Source: an uncultured Pelagibacteraceae bacterium (GTDB lineage: Bacteria; Pseudomonadota; Alphaproteobacteria; Pelagibacterales; Pelagibacteraceae). Taken from it: a DNA stretch of 64,000 bases. This document shows positions 46,073 to 56,153 of the stretch, in pieces (within the stretch, counting starts at the first letter, position 1; each line of letters starts with the position of its first letter). The notes beneath the pieces were generated by a model, which saw only the letters and a program-made list of their open reading frames with translations, was not told the DNA's origin and did not search any database. A program made the translations under genes and the position numbers. The stretch is from NCBI GenBank assembly GCA_902524235.1, contig CABZCF010000001.1, forward strand, positions 62,001 through 126,000, given 5' to 3'.

Positions 46073-46391
46073 GGGATGTTTGAGTTAGAACTTTGGAAAT
46101 AATTATTCAATAAAATTATTTTAATTTTAAAAAATATTTAAAATCTGCAATTGTAAAATTTAAACTAGAATTCAACTAATAGTTAAACTAAAATTAAATT
46201 AGTACAAAAAATATTACTTAAAGATTTATTGTCTCTTACCATATATAGATGCAACTAATTATTTTTATTTATATTTTGTGTCAAATTAAAAATAAATATC
46301 TTCTAAGTTGAAAAACTTAGAGTAAAAAAAAAATTTAATGTAAAAGATCTGTTTGTATCTAAGACTACTTAAAGTTGTTTGTATTACCTAA
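46073..46391. other. 319-bp non-coding spacer upstream of dnaA (possible oriC or dnaA promoter region)
   Basis: Very AT-rich and free of ORFs of any quality. I see no exact or one-mismatch copy of the classic DnaA box TTATCCACA on either strand, so oriC cannot be asserted. Structure that can be seen: an 8-bp stem with GAAA loop at 46302-46321, and a 9-bp direct repeat TGTTTGTAT at 46350-46358 and 46376-46384 (26-bp spacing). It must hold the dnaA promoter and the end of the rpsT transcript. Confidence 0.5.
46302..46321. repeat. 8-bp inverted repeat (stem TCTAAGTT/AACTTAGA)
   Basis: Perfect 8-bp stem with a 4-nt loop (GAAA on plus, TTTC on minus), about 70 nt downstream of the rpsT stop. On the minus strand it is followed after 5 nt by T-rich sequence, so it may be the rpsT transcript terminator; on the plus strand the loop would be a GNRA tetraloop but no plus-strand gene is nearby. 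Confidence 0.45.
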
Positions 46392-46652
46392 CTAAAGGTT
46401 GTTTATTTTTTTTGTTATTCTTGAAATATTTCTTGACGCATTTTTCTTTTTAACAATGCCAGTTTTGGCTATTTTCATTAACTCAGAATTAAGTTTAGGC
46501 AAAAATTTTAAAGCTTCATTTTTATCTTTTTTTTCTAACAAAATATTCATTTTTTTTATAGCTCTTCTAAATCTATTTTTTCTTGATTTGTTAACTACTG
46601 TTTGTTTAGAAATTCGCCTAATTGTTTTAATTGCAGATTTTGTATTTGCCAT
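46392..46652 (-). CDS. rpsT: 30S ribosomal protein S20
   Basis: 86-residue very basic protein with the S20 pattern MANTKSAIKTIRRISKQTVVNKSRKNRFRRAIKKM at the start and a three-helix-bundle composition. It lies between mutM and dnaA, a common alphaproteobacterial location. Confidence 0.97.
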   Translation of the reverse strand: MANTKSAIKTIRRISKQTVVNKSRKNRFRRAIKKMNILLEKKDKNEALKFLPKLNSELMKIAKTGIVKKKNASRNISRITKKINNL

Positions 46653-46703
46653 AATCGCGAACGTATAACTTGGTATTTATAAGTGGTCAATAAAATAATA
46701 AAT

Positions 46704-47567
46704 TTATTTTTGACAGATATTACAATAGAATGTTGATCTATTAGAAATATTAAGTTTTTTAATTTTGTTTTTACAACTGCTATTGGGACAATTTTCATTT
46801 TCTTTATTGTAAACTTTAAACTCGTTTTGAAAGGACCCAGCGTTACCATCTGAGTTTTTAAAATCTCTTATAGATGATCCTCCCTTTCTAATAGCTTTAT
46901 TTAAAATGAATTTTGTTGATATGATTATATTGCTGATTTCTTTTAAGTTTAAGCTATTTGCTAATCTAATTGGTCTAATTTTTGAATGGAATAAAATTTC
47001 ACTTGCATAAATATTTCCAATTCCTGAGATAATTTTTTGATCTAATAATACATTTTTAATATTTTTTTTGGATAATTTTAAATTTTTTTTCAAGTATTCT
47101 AAATTAAATTTTTTACTTAATGGTTCACAACCATTTCTGCTAAAGTAATTATTAAAAGTACTCTCATTTTCAAATAGTTTTATAAATCCAAATCTTCTCG
47201 GATCATTATAAATTATCTTGAAGTCTTTAAAATAAAAAATTAAATGATTGTGATTTTTACCTAACACCGGAGAGTGATAAAAACTTAAATTTGTTTTTTT
47301 ATTTTTAAATTTATTTTTGACTATGTGAAGCGTTCCTGACATACCAAGATGTATACAAAAAAAAGTATAGTCATCTAACGAGATTGTAATATATTTAGCT
47401 TTTCTAGAAATATTTAATATTTTTTTACCTTTAAGTTTTTTTTCGAAATTATTATCTACTTTGTATCTAAGCTTTCGATTATTTACTTTGACATTAAGTA
47501 TTTTTCTTAAATATACGCTTTTCTGGAGTGACCGTTTGACGATTTCTACTTCTGGCAATTCTGGCAT
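46704..47567 (-). CDS. mutM: formamidopyrimidine-DNA glycosylase (MutM/Fpg)
   Basis: Bifunctional glycosylase/AP lyase removing oxidised purines. 287 residues. Catalytic Pro2 and Glu3 in MPELPEVE, the H2TH region near DQKIISGIGNIYASEILF (168-187), and the C-terminal zinc finger with Cys in CPNSSC and CNIC. Shares the minus strand with rpsT, 51 bp apart, and is divergent from ubiE (30 bp). Confidence 0.96.
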   Translation of the reverse strand: MPELPEVEIVKRSLQKSVYLRKILNVKVNNRKLRYKVDNNFEKKLKGKKILNISRKAKYITISLDDYTFFCIHLGMSGTLHIVKNKFKNKKTNLSFYHSPVLGKNHNHLIFYFKDFKIIYNDPRRFGFIKLFENESTFNNYFSRNGCEPLSKKFNLEYLKKNLKLSKKNIKNVLLDQKIISGIGNIYASEILFHSKIRPIRLANSLNLKEISNIIISTKFILNKAIRKGGSSIRDFKNSDGNAGSFQNEFKVYNKENENCPNSSCKNKIKKLNISNRSTFYCNICQK

Positions 47568-47597
47568 TTAATATTATATTACCATTTTAAAAAAATT

Positions 47598-48302
47598 ATG
47601 ACCCAAAATTTACAACAAAATAGATCTTTCGTCGAAAATGTTTTTAGCACGGTCTTTGAAAGATATGATGTTATGAATGACTTGATGTCTTTTGGAATGC
47701 ACAGAATTTGGAAACAAAGGTTACTAAACATTATGCGTCCCTCAAATGACCAGTCTTTGATTGATGTAGGTTGTGGTACAGGCGACATATGCGAATTATT
47801 TTCTAAACATACAAGCAATGACACAAAAATTTTAGCAGTTGATCCAAATATTAATATGATTGAGAAATGTAAAAAAAGATTAGGCCATCTAAAAAATTTA
47901 GAGTTGAAAATTTGTAACGGAGAAAAATTGAAGGTTAAGGATAATAGTTTTGATTTTTATACAATTAGTTTTGGTCTAAGAAATACAGCAGATATTGAAA
48001 AAACTATATCAGAAGCTTATCGTGTACTCAAAAAAGGTGGTCGTTTTTTCTGTTTGGAATTTTCAAAAATTGATAACGAGAATTTGGATTTTATATACAA
48101 ACAATATTCCAAGATAATTCCAAGTATTGGTAAATATGTAGTTGGAGATAGTAAACCATATGAATATTTAATTAAAAGTATAGAAAATTTTGTAAACCAA
48201 GAAGAGTTATTAGAAGTTTTAAAAAGTAAAAATTTCAAGAACTGTAACTACGTCAATTTAAATGGTGGGATAGTTGCTATACATTATGGTTGGAAAATAT
48301 AA
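47598..48302 (+). CDS. ubiE: demethylmenaquinone/2-polyprenyl-6-methoxybenzoquinol methyltransferase UbiE
   Basis: C-methyltransferase of ubiquinone biosynthesis. 234 residues. FSTVFERYDVMNDLMSFGMHRIWK (16-39) is the UbiE family opening, SAM motif I is IDVGCGTGDICEL (55-67), and YTISFGLRNTADIEKTI (about 118-134) is diagnostic. The stop codon TAA shares its last A with the ubiB ATG. Confidence 0.97.
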   Translation: MTQNLQQNRSFVENVFSTVFERYDVMNDLMSFGMHRIWKQRLLNIMRPSNDQSLIDVGCGTGDICELFSKHTSNDTKILAVDPNINMIEKCKKRLGHLKNLELKICNGEKLKVKDNSFDFYTISFGLRNTADIEKTISEAYRVLKKGGRFFCLEFSKIDNENLDFIYKQYSKIIPSIGKYVVGDSKPYEYLIKSIENFVNQEELLEVLKSKNFKNCNYVNLNGGIVAIHYGWKI

Positions 48303-49870
48303 TGATAAAAAAAATTCTAATCCTATTTAAAATAGCGAGATCCCTAGCATTATCAGATGCCTTAGATGTCATTTACAAAATACATCAACCACCACTTAGT
48401 CTTAAAATTTTTTTTAAATTATTTTCAATTAGGTTTTCAAAAAAAAAAAACGAAACTTTGAATTTAAGCGATGAGGAAAAACTTTGTAATTCAATTCAAA
48501 ATATGGGTACAAGCTTTATTAAACTCGGTCAATTCTTATCTACGAGACCTGACATTATTGGAGAGAAGCTATCAAATAAGTTGGAAAAATTACAAGATAG
48601 AGTTCCTGAATTTCCTTTGTCAGATGCTAAAGAAATATTAAAAAAAAACATTGGTGAACAAAATTATAATTTAGTTTTAAATCTTAGCGAACCGGTAGCA
48701 GCAGCATCAATTGCACAGGTTCATAAAGCACAAATAGATGATAACGGGATAATTAAAGATGTTGCTATAAAAATTTTGAGACCAAATATAAAAAAGATTT
48801 TTAATGAACAGATTGATGCACTAATGCTTTTTGCTTATTTAATAGAAAGTACAATTAAAAGCACAAGAAGACTGAAACTTGTTGAAGTTGTATTTTTATT
48901 GAAACAAATTACTAATCACGAGATGGATCTTAGATTTGAGGCAGCTGCAGCAAACGAATTTGCTGAGAATACTAAAAACGATGTTGGATTTAAAGTTCCA
49001 AAAATTTATTGGAATTTTACAAGTGAGGAAGTACTTACACTAGATTGGATTGAGGGAGTTTCAATAAGAGAGAAAAACGAATTAGAGAAGAAAAATATTG
49101 ACATTAAAAGCATAGCGAATGATGTGATTCAGCATTTTTTAAGACACGCAGTTAGAGATGGGTTTTTCCATGCTGATATGCATCAAGGGAATTTATTCGT
49201 GAATGAGAATGGTCAGATTGTACCTGTTGATTTCGGGATAATGGGTAGAATCGATAAGATTAATAGAAGATTTCTTGCTGAGATTTTATACGGTTTTATA
49301 AAAAGAGATTATAAAAAAGTTGCAGAGGTTCATATTCTTGCAGGACTGGTCCCAAAAGATACTCAAGTTGAATCTCTTTCACAAGCTTTAAGATCTATAG
49401 GTGAGCCAATTTTTGGACAGAAGGTTAAGGATATTTCAGGGGGGAAATTGTTAAAACAATTATTTGATATTACTGATAAGTTTAATATGCAAACTCAACC
49501 TCAGCTTTTGATGTTACAGAAAACTATGGTCGTTGTAGAAGGGGTGGCAAGAAAATTAAATCCAGACACCAATATATGGGATACTTCTAAACCAGTTTTG
49601 GAAAAATGGCTAAAAGAAAGTAAAGATCCAATAAATAATTTTAAAGATACGATTAAGGATACAGCTGAAGCATTAAAAAGACTACCTGAACTTCCTGAGA
49701 TAATGGACAAAGCTAATCAGGCATTAACCTACTTGTCTAGCGGACAGATACCACAAACTTCAACATCTTATTCTGCATTTAAAGAAAAACAATTAGAAAT
49801 TAAATCATTTAGAAATCAAAGTATTATTGGTATAATATTTCTTGTTTTTTTTAGTATCATAGTATTTTAA
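48302..49870 (+). CDS. ubiB: UbiB/ABC1-family atypical kinase, ubiquinone biosynthesis
   Basis: Needed for ubiquinone synthesis, probably by ATP-driven lipid or complex remodelling (COQ8-like). 522 residues from the ATG at 48302, which overlaps the ubiE stop; a TTG 12 nt earlier is a weaker alternative. KxGQ motif IKLGQFLSTRPDII, the Ala-rich nucleotide loop AAASIAQVHKA, and HADMHQGNLFV with DFGIMGR mark the kinase-like core. The C-terminus has one hydrophobic helix (about 503-520). Confidence 0.94.
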   Translation: MIKKILILFKIARSLALSDALDVIYKIHQPPLSLKIFFKLFSIRFSKKKNETLNLSDEEKLCNSIQNMGTSFIKLGQFLSTRPDIIGEKLSNKLEKLQDRVPEFPLSDAKEILKKNIGEQNYNLVLNLSEPVAAASIAQVHKAQIDDNGIIKDVAIKILRPNIKKIFNEQIDALMLFAYLIESTIKSTRRLKLVEVVFLLKQITNHEMDLRFEAAAANEFAENTKNDVGFKVPKIYWNFTSEEVLTLDWIEGVSIREKNELEKKNIDIKSIANDVIQHFLRHAVRDGFFHADMHQGNLFVNENGQIVPVDFGIMGRIDKINRRFLAEILYGFIKRDYKKVAEVHILAGLVPKDTQVESLSQALRSIGEPIFGQKVKDISGGKLLKQLFDITDKFNMQTQPQLLMLQKTMVVVEGVARKLNPDTNIWDTSKPVLEKWLKESKDPINNFKDTIKDTAEALKRLPELPEIMDKANQALTYLSSGQIPQTSTSYSAFKEKQLEIKSFRNQSIIGIIFLVFFSIIVF

Positions 49871-49877
49871 TCTAGAA

Positions 49878-51077
49878 ATGAATTATTTAAATAATAAAAA
49901 AATACTTCTCATTATATGCGGAGGAATTTCTGCATATAAAAGTCTCGATTTAATAAGATTGTTAAAAAAAAATGGATCTAGTGTTAAAACAATTCTTACT
50001 AAGTCTGCAGAGAAATTTGTTACACCTTTATCAGTGGTCTCATTATCGCAAGAGAAAATTTATACAGATATATTTGATTATAATAATGAAGCTGAAATGG
50101 ATCATATATCATTATCTAGGTGGGCTGACATAGTTTTAATCGTCCCTGCAACAGCAAATACTATAGCAAAACTAAGTAATGGAATAGCTGATGACCTTGC
50201 TACTACAGTTGTTTTAGCCTCAAATAAAAAAATCTTTTTAGCACCAGCAATGAATGTAAGAATGTGGGAACATGTTTCTAACAAACATAATATTCAAAAG
50301 ATAAAAGAGTTTGGATACAATGTTATAGGTCCAGATATAGGTGATATGGCTTGCGGTGAATATGGCGAAGGAAAAATGTCGAGTGTGGAAGATATCTTTA
50401 ATGAAATTAATAATTACTTTAAAAAAATTAATCGTAATAAAAAACTAAAAGCTTTGGTAACAGCAGGCCCTACGGTAGAGCCAATTGATCCTATAAGATT
50501 CATATCTAATAGATCAAGCGGTAAGCAGGGATATGAAATTGCAAGAGCATTAGCTGATAATGGATACGATACGACTCTTATAACAGGGCCGACGAACCTA
50601 AAAATTCCCTCCAGTTTAAACGTAATAAAAATTAATACTGCTGATCAAATGCTTGAACAAACATTAAAAAATTTACCCGCTGATGTAGCTATCTTTTCTG
50701 CTGCTGTTTCAGACTTTAAAATAGATAATTTTAGTAAATCTAAAATTAAAAAATCAGAAAATATGAAATTAAACTTAACAAGAAACAGAGATATTCTGAG
50801 CTTGGTATCTAAACATAACTCTTTAAGACCAAAATTAGTTATTGGTTTTTCAGCAGAAACGGATAATCTCGAGAAAAATTCTAAACTTAAATTGAATGAA
50901 AAAAATTGTGACTGGATTATTGCGAATGATGTAAGTAACAAAGATATAGGTTTTAATTCAGATTTTAATAAAGTTTCAATATTTTATAAAAATAGAAAGT
51001 CAGAAGTCATATCTAAAATGAAAAAAGCTTTGTTAGCAAACGAAATTGTAGAGAAAATTAATCAAGAATTAAATTGA
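49878..51077 (+). CDS. coaBC: phosphopantothenoylcysteine decarboxylase/synthetase (CoaBC, Dfp)
   Basis: Two consecutive steps of coenzyme A synthesis in one protein of 399 residues. The N-terminal flavoprotein CoaC domain has ICGGISAYKSLDLIR, PAMNVRMWEH and ACGEYGEGKM. The CoaB half begins near 193 with VTAGPTVEPIDPIRFISN and has GFSAETDNL and DWIIANDVS. Spaced 7 bp from ubiB and 4 bp from dut; dfp-dut is a widely conserved pair. Confidence 0.97.
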   Translation: MNYLNNKKILLIICGGISAYKSLDLIRLLKKNGSSVKTILTKSAEKFVTPLSVVSLSQEKIYTDIFDYNNEAEMDHISLSRWADIVLIVPATANTIAKLSNGIADDLATTVVLASNKKIFLAPAMNVRMWEHVSNKHNIQKIKEFGYNVIGPDIGDMACGEYGEGKMSSVEDIFNEINNYFKKINRNKKLKALVTAGPTVEPIDPIRFISNRSSGKQGYEIARALADNGYDTTLITGPTNLKIPSSLNVIKINTADQMLEQTLKNLPADVAIFSAAVSDFKIDNFSKSKIKKSENMKLNLTRNRDILSLVSKHNSLRPKLVIGFSAETDNLEKNSKLKLNEKNCDWIIANDVSNKDIGFNSDFNKVSIFYKNRKSEVISKMKKALLANEIVEKINQELN

Positions 51078-51081
51078 TAAT

Positions 51082-51519
51082 ATGATCAAGGTTATGATTA
51101 AGAAACTTGATCCTAATGTTGAGATGCCTGAATATAAAACTGCAGGGTCTTCAGGTGTTGATTTAATGGCGAATTTAAATGAGAAAATTACTCTAAAATC
51201 TGGAGAGTCTTGCATAGTGCCTACTGGATTATCTATCTCTATACCTAAAGATTGCGAGGTGCAAATAAGGCCGAGATCAGGGCTAGCAGCAAAGTCTCAA
51301 ATATCAGTTTTAAATACACCAGGAACAATTGATAGCGATTACAGAGGTGAAATTAAAATTATTCTTTTTAACCATGGTAAAAATGAATTTATAATAAATA
51401 ATAAAGATAGGATTGCACAAATGGTACTTACGCCAATATTAAAATTCGACTTTCAAGAAGTAGATGATTTAGATAATAGCTTAAGGGGATCTGGTGGGTT
51501 CGGTTCGACGGGTAAATGA
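51082..51519 (+). CDS. dut: dUTP diphosphatase
   Basis: Hydrolyses dUTP to dUMP, keeping uracil out of DNA. 145 residues with all five trimeric dUTPase motifs, including AGSSGVDLMA, RPRSGLAAK, NTPGTIDSDYRGEI and the C-terminal GSGGFGSTG arm. Follows coaBC and overlaps the ThiF-like gene by 4 bp. Confidence 0.97.
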   Translation: MIKVMIKKLDPNVEMPEYKTAGSSGVDLMANLNEKITLKSGESCIVPTGLSISIPKDCEVQIRPRSGLAAKSQISVLNTPGTIDSDYRGEIKIILFNHGKNEFIINNKDRIAQMVLTPILKFDFQEVDDLDNSLRGSGGFGSTGK

Positions 51520-52262
51520 GTTTAAGATTAAATAAATATCAACTTGAAAAATATTCAAGACAAATAATATTGAAAGATGTGGGTGCCTTAGGTCAAAAAA
51601 AAATTATAAAATCAAAGGTGTTAATCATAGGGATGGGTGGTTTAGGTTGTCCTGTTGCAGAATTTTTAACAAGAGCAGGAATAGGAAATATAGGTATAGT
51701 TGATTTTGATAAAGTTGACTTATCAAATATTCATCGTCAAAGTCTTTTTAATTTAAAAGATTTAAAGAAATCAAAAGTGATAACTGCAAAAAAAAAATTA
51801 AATAAAATTAATATTCAAACTAAAGTTAAATGTTATAATTTAAAATTAAATAAAAAAAATCAAAGTAAAATTATCAAAAAATACGACTATATCGTTGATG
51901 GATCTGATAATTTTGAAACAAAACTTTTAGTAAATGATTTTTGTAAAAAATATAAAAAATTTCTTGTTACAGGTGCTATAAGTAAATTTAATGGACATAT
52001 TTTTAGTTTTGATTTTAAGAAAAAAAATACTCCCTGTATAAGAAGTTTTTATCAAGAAGAAAATATATCTGACGAAATACTAAACTGTGACTATGAAGGG
52101 ATTTTAGGCACTGTAGCAAGCACGATAGGATCAATTCAATCTAATGAAATTTTAAAAAAAATATTGAATATTGGTAAAAATCTTAATGGTTATGTACTTA
52201 TTTTAGATTTATTAAATTTGAATTTTAGAAAAGTTAAATATAATAAAATTAAAAGTTTTTAG
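51516..52262 (+). CDS. ThiF/MoeB-type E1-like adenylyltransferase lacking one zinc cysteine
   Basis: Activates the C-terminus of a ubiquitin-like sulfur carrier (ThiS/MoaD type) by adenylation. 248 residues. ATP-binding GMGGLGCPVAEFLTRAG (38-54), Asp in DFDKVDLSNIHRQSLF with the Arg finger (about 63-79), and GTVASTIGSIQSNE as in MoeB. The usual zinc pair CXXC appears as CIRS (second Cys replaced by Ser) and no second CXXC is seen near the C-terminus, so a zinc site is probably lost. No thiS or moaD gene is adjacent. It may serve thiamine, molybdopterin or another sulfur-transfer path. Confidence 0.85.
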   Translation: MSLRLNKYQLEKYSRQIILKDVGALGQKKIIKSKVLIIGMGGLGCPVAEFLTRAGIGNIGIVDFDKVDLSNIHRQSLFNLKDLKKSKVITAKKKLNKINIQTKVKCYNLKLNKKNQSKIIKKYDYIVDGSDNFETKLLVNDFCKKYKKFLVTGAISKFNGHIFSFDFKKKNTPCIRSFYQEENISDEILNCDYEGILGTVASTIGSIQSNEILKKILNIGKNLNGYVLILDLLNLNFRKVKYNKIKSF

Positions 52263-52265
52263 TAA

Positions 52266-52718
52266 ATGTGCCTTAAAAAAGTTTTAATATTCACTTACTT
52301 TATTTTTTTTTTCTTTAGCAACGCGTATTCATCTGAAAGTTTTTTCTTAATGTTAAAAAATAGCAAAGTAAACGTTAGGTATGGCCCAAGCTTTGACTAT
52401 CCAATTAAGTTCATATATAAAAAAAAATTTCTTCCAGTTGAAATAATCGATAAGAAAGAAAATTTTAGACGCATTATTGACCACAAAAAAAATAGCGGAT
52501 GGATACATATATCTCAGCTACAAAAAGTAAAATCTGCTGTTACATTAAATGATATTAATATTTTTAAAAAACCTTCTAAATTTTCAAAACCAGTTGTAAA
52601 AGCAAAGACTGGAAGACTCTTATTAGTAAAAAAATGTGAAAAGAGTTGGTGTAAAATTGAAACAGGTAAATACTTCGGTTGGGTTGAAGTCAAAAATCTT
52701 TGGGGATTAAATAAATAA
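52266..52718 (+). CDS. secreted SH3-domain protein
   Basis: 150 residues. Signal peptide with hydrophobic FTYFIFFFFSNAYSS (about 9-23), then bacterial SH3 domains: KVNVRYGPSFDYPIKFIYKKKFLPVEII (about 35-62) and GWIHISQL, followed by a second repeat ending YFGWVEVKNLWGL. Similar proteins (COG3807) occur widely in alphaproteobacteria and may bind peptidoglycan. It is the last of the ubiE-to-dut run and faces the permease gene with a 25-bp gap. Confidence 0.85.
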   Translation: MCLKKVLIFTYFIFFFFSNAYSSESFFLMLKNSKVNVRYGPSFDYPIKFIYKKKFLPVEIIDKKENFRRIIDHKKNSGWIHISQLQKVKSAVTLNDINIFKKPSKFSKPVVKAKTGRLLLVKKCEKSWCKIETGKYFGWVEVKNLWGLNK

Positions 52719-52743
52719 AATATTAAAAAGAAATTATTTTTAA

Positions 52744-53907
52744 TTACTCAAACAAAAACATATACCCATATGCTACTATCATTGCTGGAACAGCACTGTA
52801 TAGAGTCGCTATTACTGCTGCTTTCGGCGCAAGTGCTATTGCTGGAAATAATGCATCTCCATCATTTGAAATTGCATTACCTATTTCAGCAGATAATGGT
52901 ATGGAACCATTAATATAAAACGTGGTAACAACAATTTGTGGCCCACATCCCGGTAAAAATCCAAAAAGTATTGCCATGAATGGCACAAAAGGTAACCAAA
53001 TTTCAAAAAAGGTTTTTAAATTATAGTCCGTAAAATACATAAATATTTCAAAAGTTAAAAATCCGCATATTACCCAAGTAGTTACAAAATTTGTTGTATC
53101 AACAACTCGTGATAAAAGATTTCTGCTTCTATCAGTAGAACACTGAAAATCACTTAAAGGATTAAGAGACCACATAAATATACATAAAATTGCCCCACAA
53201 GCTCCAACAGTGCTGGTTAGACTTATTCCATTCGGAATTCCGATTGTCTGGTCAACATCTACTTGGAATGCAACAAATAATCCAATAACAAAGCCAGGTA
53301 AAAAAATTAATGTCCAGAATATGTTAAATTTAGAGACAAAAGTTTTAGAAATCTTTTCAAACTCAACTTTTAATTTTGAATTTCCTTGAAGATAACTTTC
53401 TCCATGAATTTTGTCTACTATATATCCGGATAATGCCCCAACTATAGCTCCTAGTCCAAATATAAAAAACCCTGTGACTGGTTCAGCGGCTAATAGAAGA
53501 AATGCTGCATCTCCCATTGTTGCTGTTAAAACCGCCACTAAAGATCCAAAACCAATTCTACCTTGTATATATTGAGTAACTACTATGATTGCACCTCCGC
53601 ATCCTGGTAAAGCTCCTAACAGAGAGGCCATAATTACATGGTATTTTTTTGTTTTATATAGAACGTCCGAAATATTAAACTTAGTTAAAGTATCCATCCC
53701 TATAAAAATAAATAATGTAAAACCAACAAAAACAGATACTTGCAAATACGCATCTACTAGAGTACTTCGTATCATTTCTCCGAAATTATTTCCTTGAAAA
53801 GCCATTGCAAGAATAGCAATACCTAAAAAACTTTTTTTTAGTAGTCTTGCTTCATTAGCTACTAAAATAGTTTTTTTTTCAAGAACAGCAGCAATAAATG
53901 CATTCAT
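52744..53907 (-). CDS. putative 10-TM heavy-metal/manganese permease (ArsP_2-like)
   Basis: 387-residue membrane protein with about ten hydrophobic helices. Two matching cores, LPGCGGAIIVVTQY with ATMGDAAFLLL in the first half and LPGCGPQIVVTTFY with NAISNDGDALFPAIAL in the second, show an inverted or repeated two-fold transporter design. I know the family as putative manganese or heavy-metal exporters (PF11449-type). The substrate here is inferred only. It lies next to katG and an Irr-like regulator, an oxidative-stress/metal context. Confidence 0.72.
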   Translation of the reverse strand: MNAFIAAVLEKKTILVANEARLLKKSFLGIAILAMAFQGNNFGEMIRSTLVDAYLQVSVFVGFTLFIFIGMDTLTKFNISDVLYKTKKYHVIMASLLGALPGCGGAIIVVTQYIQGRIGFGSLVAVLTATMGDAAFLLLAAEPVTGFFIFGLGAIVGALSGYIVDKIHGESYLQGNSKLKVEFEKISKTFVSKFNIFWTLIFLPGFVIGLFVAFQVDVDQTIGIPNGISLTSTVGACGAILCIFMWSLNPLSDFQCSTDRSRNLLSRVVDTTNFVTTWVICGFLTFEIFMYFTDYNLKTFFEIWLPFVPFMAILFGFLPGCGPQIVVTTFYINGSIPLSAEIGNAISNDGDALFPAIALAPKAAVIATLYSAVPAMIVAYGYMFLFE

Positions 53908-53939
53908 ACTATTTTACCAAAAGTTACTATCATATTAAT

Positions 53940-56147
53940 TTAATTGATATCAAATCTGTCGAGGTTCATGACTTTAGACCAAGCCTTAATGAAATCATCT
54001 ACAAATTTTTTCTCTGATCCTTCACAAGCATAGACCTCTGCTAAAGCCCTTAATTGAGAATTAGATCCAAAGATTAAATCAACACGAGATCCATGCCATA
54101 TAATTTTGTTTGTTTTTCTGTCTCTACCTATAAAAAATTTGTCTTTATCATCTTTTTCACTCCATGTAATATTCATATCTAAGAGATTTTTAAAAAAATC
54201 ATTTGATAAAGTTTCTTTTTTGCTCGTAAATATTCCATTATTAGAACCATCATAATTAGAATTTAGTGACCGCATGCCACCTACTAAGACTGTCATTTCT
54301 GGGCTAGTGAGACCCATTAATTGAGATTTATCTATTAACATCTCCTCTGGTGAAATGTTATAATCATGTTTTACGTAATTTATAAACCCATCAGCTTTTG
54401 GTTCAAGCAAACCAAATGAAAATACATCTGTATTTTCTTGAGTTGCATCTCCCCTACCTTGTAGAAATGGAACATTAATTTTACGACCACCTTTTAAAGC
54501 TGCCTTCTCAATGGCTGTATTACCTGCAAGTACAATTAAGTCTGCCATTGAAACATTTTTTTTATTTCTATCGAAATTTATTTTAATATTTTTTAATTTT
54601 TTTAAAACTTTTTCTACTTTTGCAATTTTATTAATATTCCAGTCTTTTTGTGGTTGTAGTCTTATTCTAGCACCATTTGCGCCACCTCTTTTATCAGATC
54701 CTCTAAATGTTGAAGCCGAAGACCAAGCGGTAATTACAAGTTGAGAAATCGATAAACCAGATTTCAATATTTTTTTCTTCAAGCTTCCTATATCTTTACT
54801 TGTAAGTTTATATCTTTGTTTTGGAATAGGGTCCTGCCATATTAAGTCTTCTTTTGGTACATCTGGTCCTAAATAGCAAACTTTTGGCCCCATGTCTCTG
54901 TGAGTTAATTTAAACCATGCTCTTGCAAAAGCATCATGAAATTCTTTTGGATTTTTATGGAAATGTTTTGTTATTGGACCATAACTAGGATCTACTTTTA
55001 AAGAGATATCTGTTGTTTGCATCATTGGTGGGTGCATTTTGTTTTTATCATGAGCATCTGGAACCATTTTAATTTTTTGGCCATTTTTCTTAGGTGTCCA
55101 CTGATGTGCTCCTGCAGGGCTTTTTGTAAGTTCCCAGTCATGCCCGTACAAACAATCTAAATATCCCATATCCCATTTAATTGGATTTTGTGTCCAAGCA
55201 CCTTCAATACCACTGCTTATTGTATCAATACCTTTTCCGCTTTTATAATTGCTATTCCAACCAGTTGATTGTTCATGAATTTTTGAACCTTCTGGCTCAG
55301 GTCCTTTATGAGACTCTGGTGCTGCTCCGTGAGATTTTCCAAATGTATGACCACCGGCCACTAGTGCTGCCGTCTCGTAATCATTCATTGCCATTCTCCC
55401 AAAAGTTTCTCTTATATCATGAGCTGCTAACATAGGATCTGGGTTAGCGTCTGGTCCTTGCGGATTAACATATATTAAACCCATATGTGAAGCTCCAAGA
55501 GGTTGTTCTAGATCTCTTTTTCCGCTATATCTATTTACTCCAAGCCATTCTTTTTCAGATCCCCAATAAATATCATCCTCAGGTTCCCATATGTCTTCTC
55601 TACCTGCTCCAAATCCAAATGTTTTAAATCCCATCGAATCTAAAGCAATATTACCCACCAATATAAATAAATCGGCCCAAGAAATTTTATTTCCATATTT
55701 TTTCTTTATGGGCCATAGTAGTAATCTTGCTTTATCCAGGTTTACATTGTCTGGCCAACTATTTAATGGGGCAAATCTTTGATTTCCTGTACCAGCCCCA
55801 CCTCTACCATCAGCAGTTCGATATGTTCCTGCCGCATGCCATGCTAATCTTATAAATAAAGGACCATAATGCCCATAGTCGGCGGGCCACCAGTCTTGGG
55901 AGTCTGTCATCAATTTTTGTAAATCTTTTTTTAATTTTTTAAAATCTAATTTTTTAAATTCTTTTGCATAATTAAATTTATCATCCATAGGATTAACTAA
56001 ATTTGAATGCTGACTTAAAATTTTTAAATTTAAGCTATTTGGCCACCAATCTCTGTTAGATGTACCTTTTCCAGTTGGATTTTTTGGTGGTGTGCCTGCG
56101 CCAGTAAATGGACATTTTGACTTTTCTTTGAGGATTTCTTTACTCAT
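53940..56147 (-). CDS. katG: catalase-peroxidase
   Basis: Heme enzyme that destroys hydrogen peroxide. 735 residues, two homologous halves as in KatG. Distal site [11 protein letters not shown] (about 101-111, Arg/Trp/His), covalent-triad Tyr in [10 protein letters not shown] and proximal His in [14 protein letters not shown] (about 260-273). No signal peptide, so cytoplasmic. It follows the Fur-family gene on the same strand after 71 bp that hold operator-like repeats, suggesting regulation by that protein. Confidence 0.97.
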   Translation of the reverse strand: MSKEILKEKSKCPFTGAGTPPKNPTGKGTSNRDWWPNSLNLKILSQHSNLVNPMDDKFNYAKEFKKLDFKKLKKDLQKLMTDSQDWWPADYGHYGPLFIRLAWHAAGTYRTADGRGGAGTGNQRFAPLNSWPDNVNLDKARLLLWPIKKKYGNKISWADLFILVGNIALDSMGFKTFGFGAGREDIWEPEDDIYWGSEKEWLGVNRYSGKRDLEQPLGASHMGLIYVNPQGPDANPDPMLAAHDIRETFGRMAMNDYETAALVAGGHTFGKSHGAAPESHKGPEPEGSKIHEQSTGWNSNYKSGKGIDTISSGIEGAWTQNPIKWDMGYLDCLYGHDWELTKSPAGAHQWTPKKNGQKIKMVPDAHDKNKMHPPMMQTTDISLKVDPSYGPITKHFHKNPKEFHDAFARAWFKLTHRDMGPKVCYLGPDVPKEDLIWQDPIPKQRYKLTSKDIGSLKKKILKSGLSISQLVITAWSSASTFRGSDKRGGANGARIRLQPQKDWNINKIAKVEKVLKKLKNIKINFDRNKKNVSMADLIVLAGNTAIEKAALKGGRKINVPFLQGRGDATQENTDVFSFGLLEPKADGFINYVKHDYNISPEEMLIDKSQLMGLTSPEMTVLVGGMRSLNSNYDGSNNGIFTSKKETLSNDFFKNLLDMNITWSEKDDKDKFFIGRDRKTNKIIWHGSRVDLIFGSNSQLRALAEVYACEGSEKKFVDDFIKAWSKVMNLDRFDIN

Positions 56148-56153
56148 AATCAG

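Noticed and set aside
46073-46391. Calling a definite oriC
   Set aside because: No recognisable DnaA boxes and no skew data from one window.
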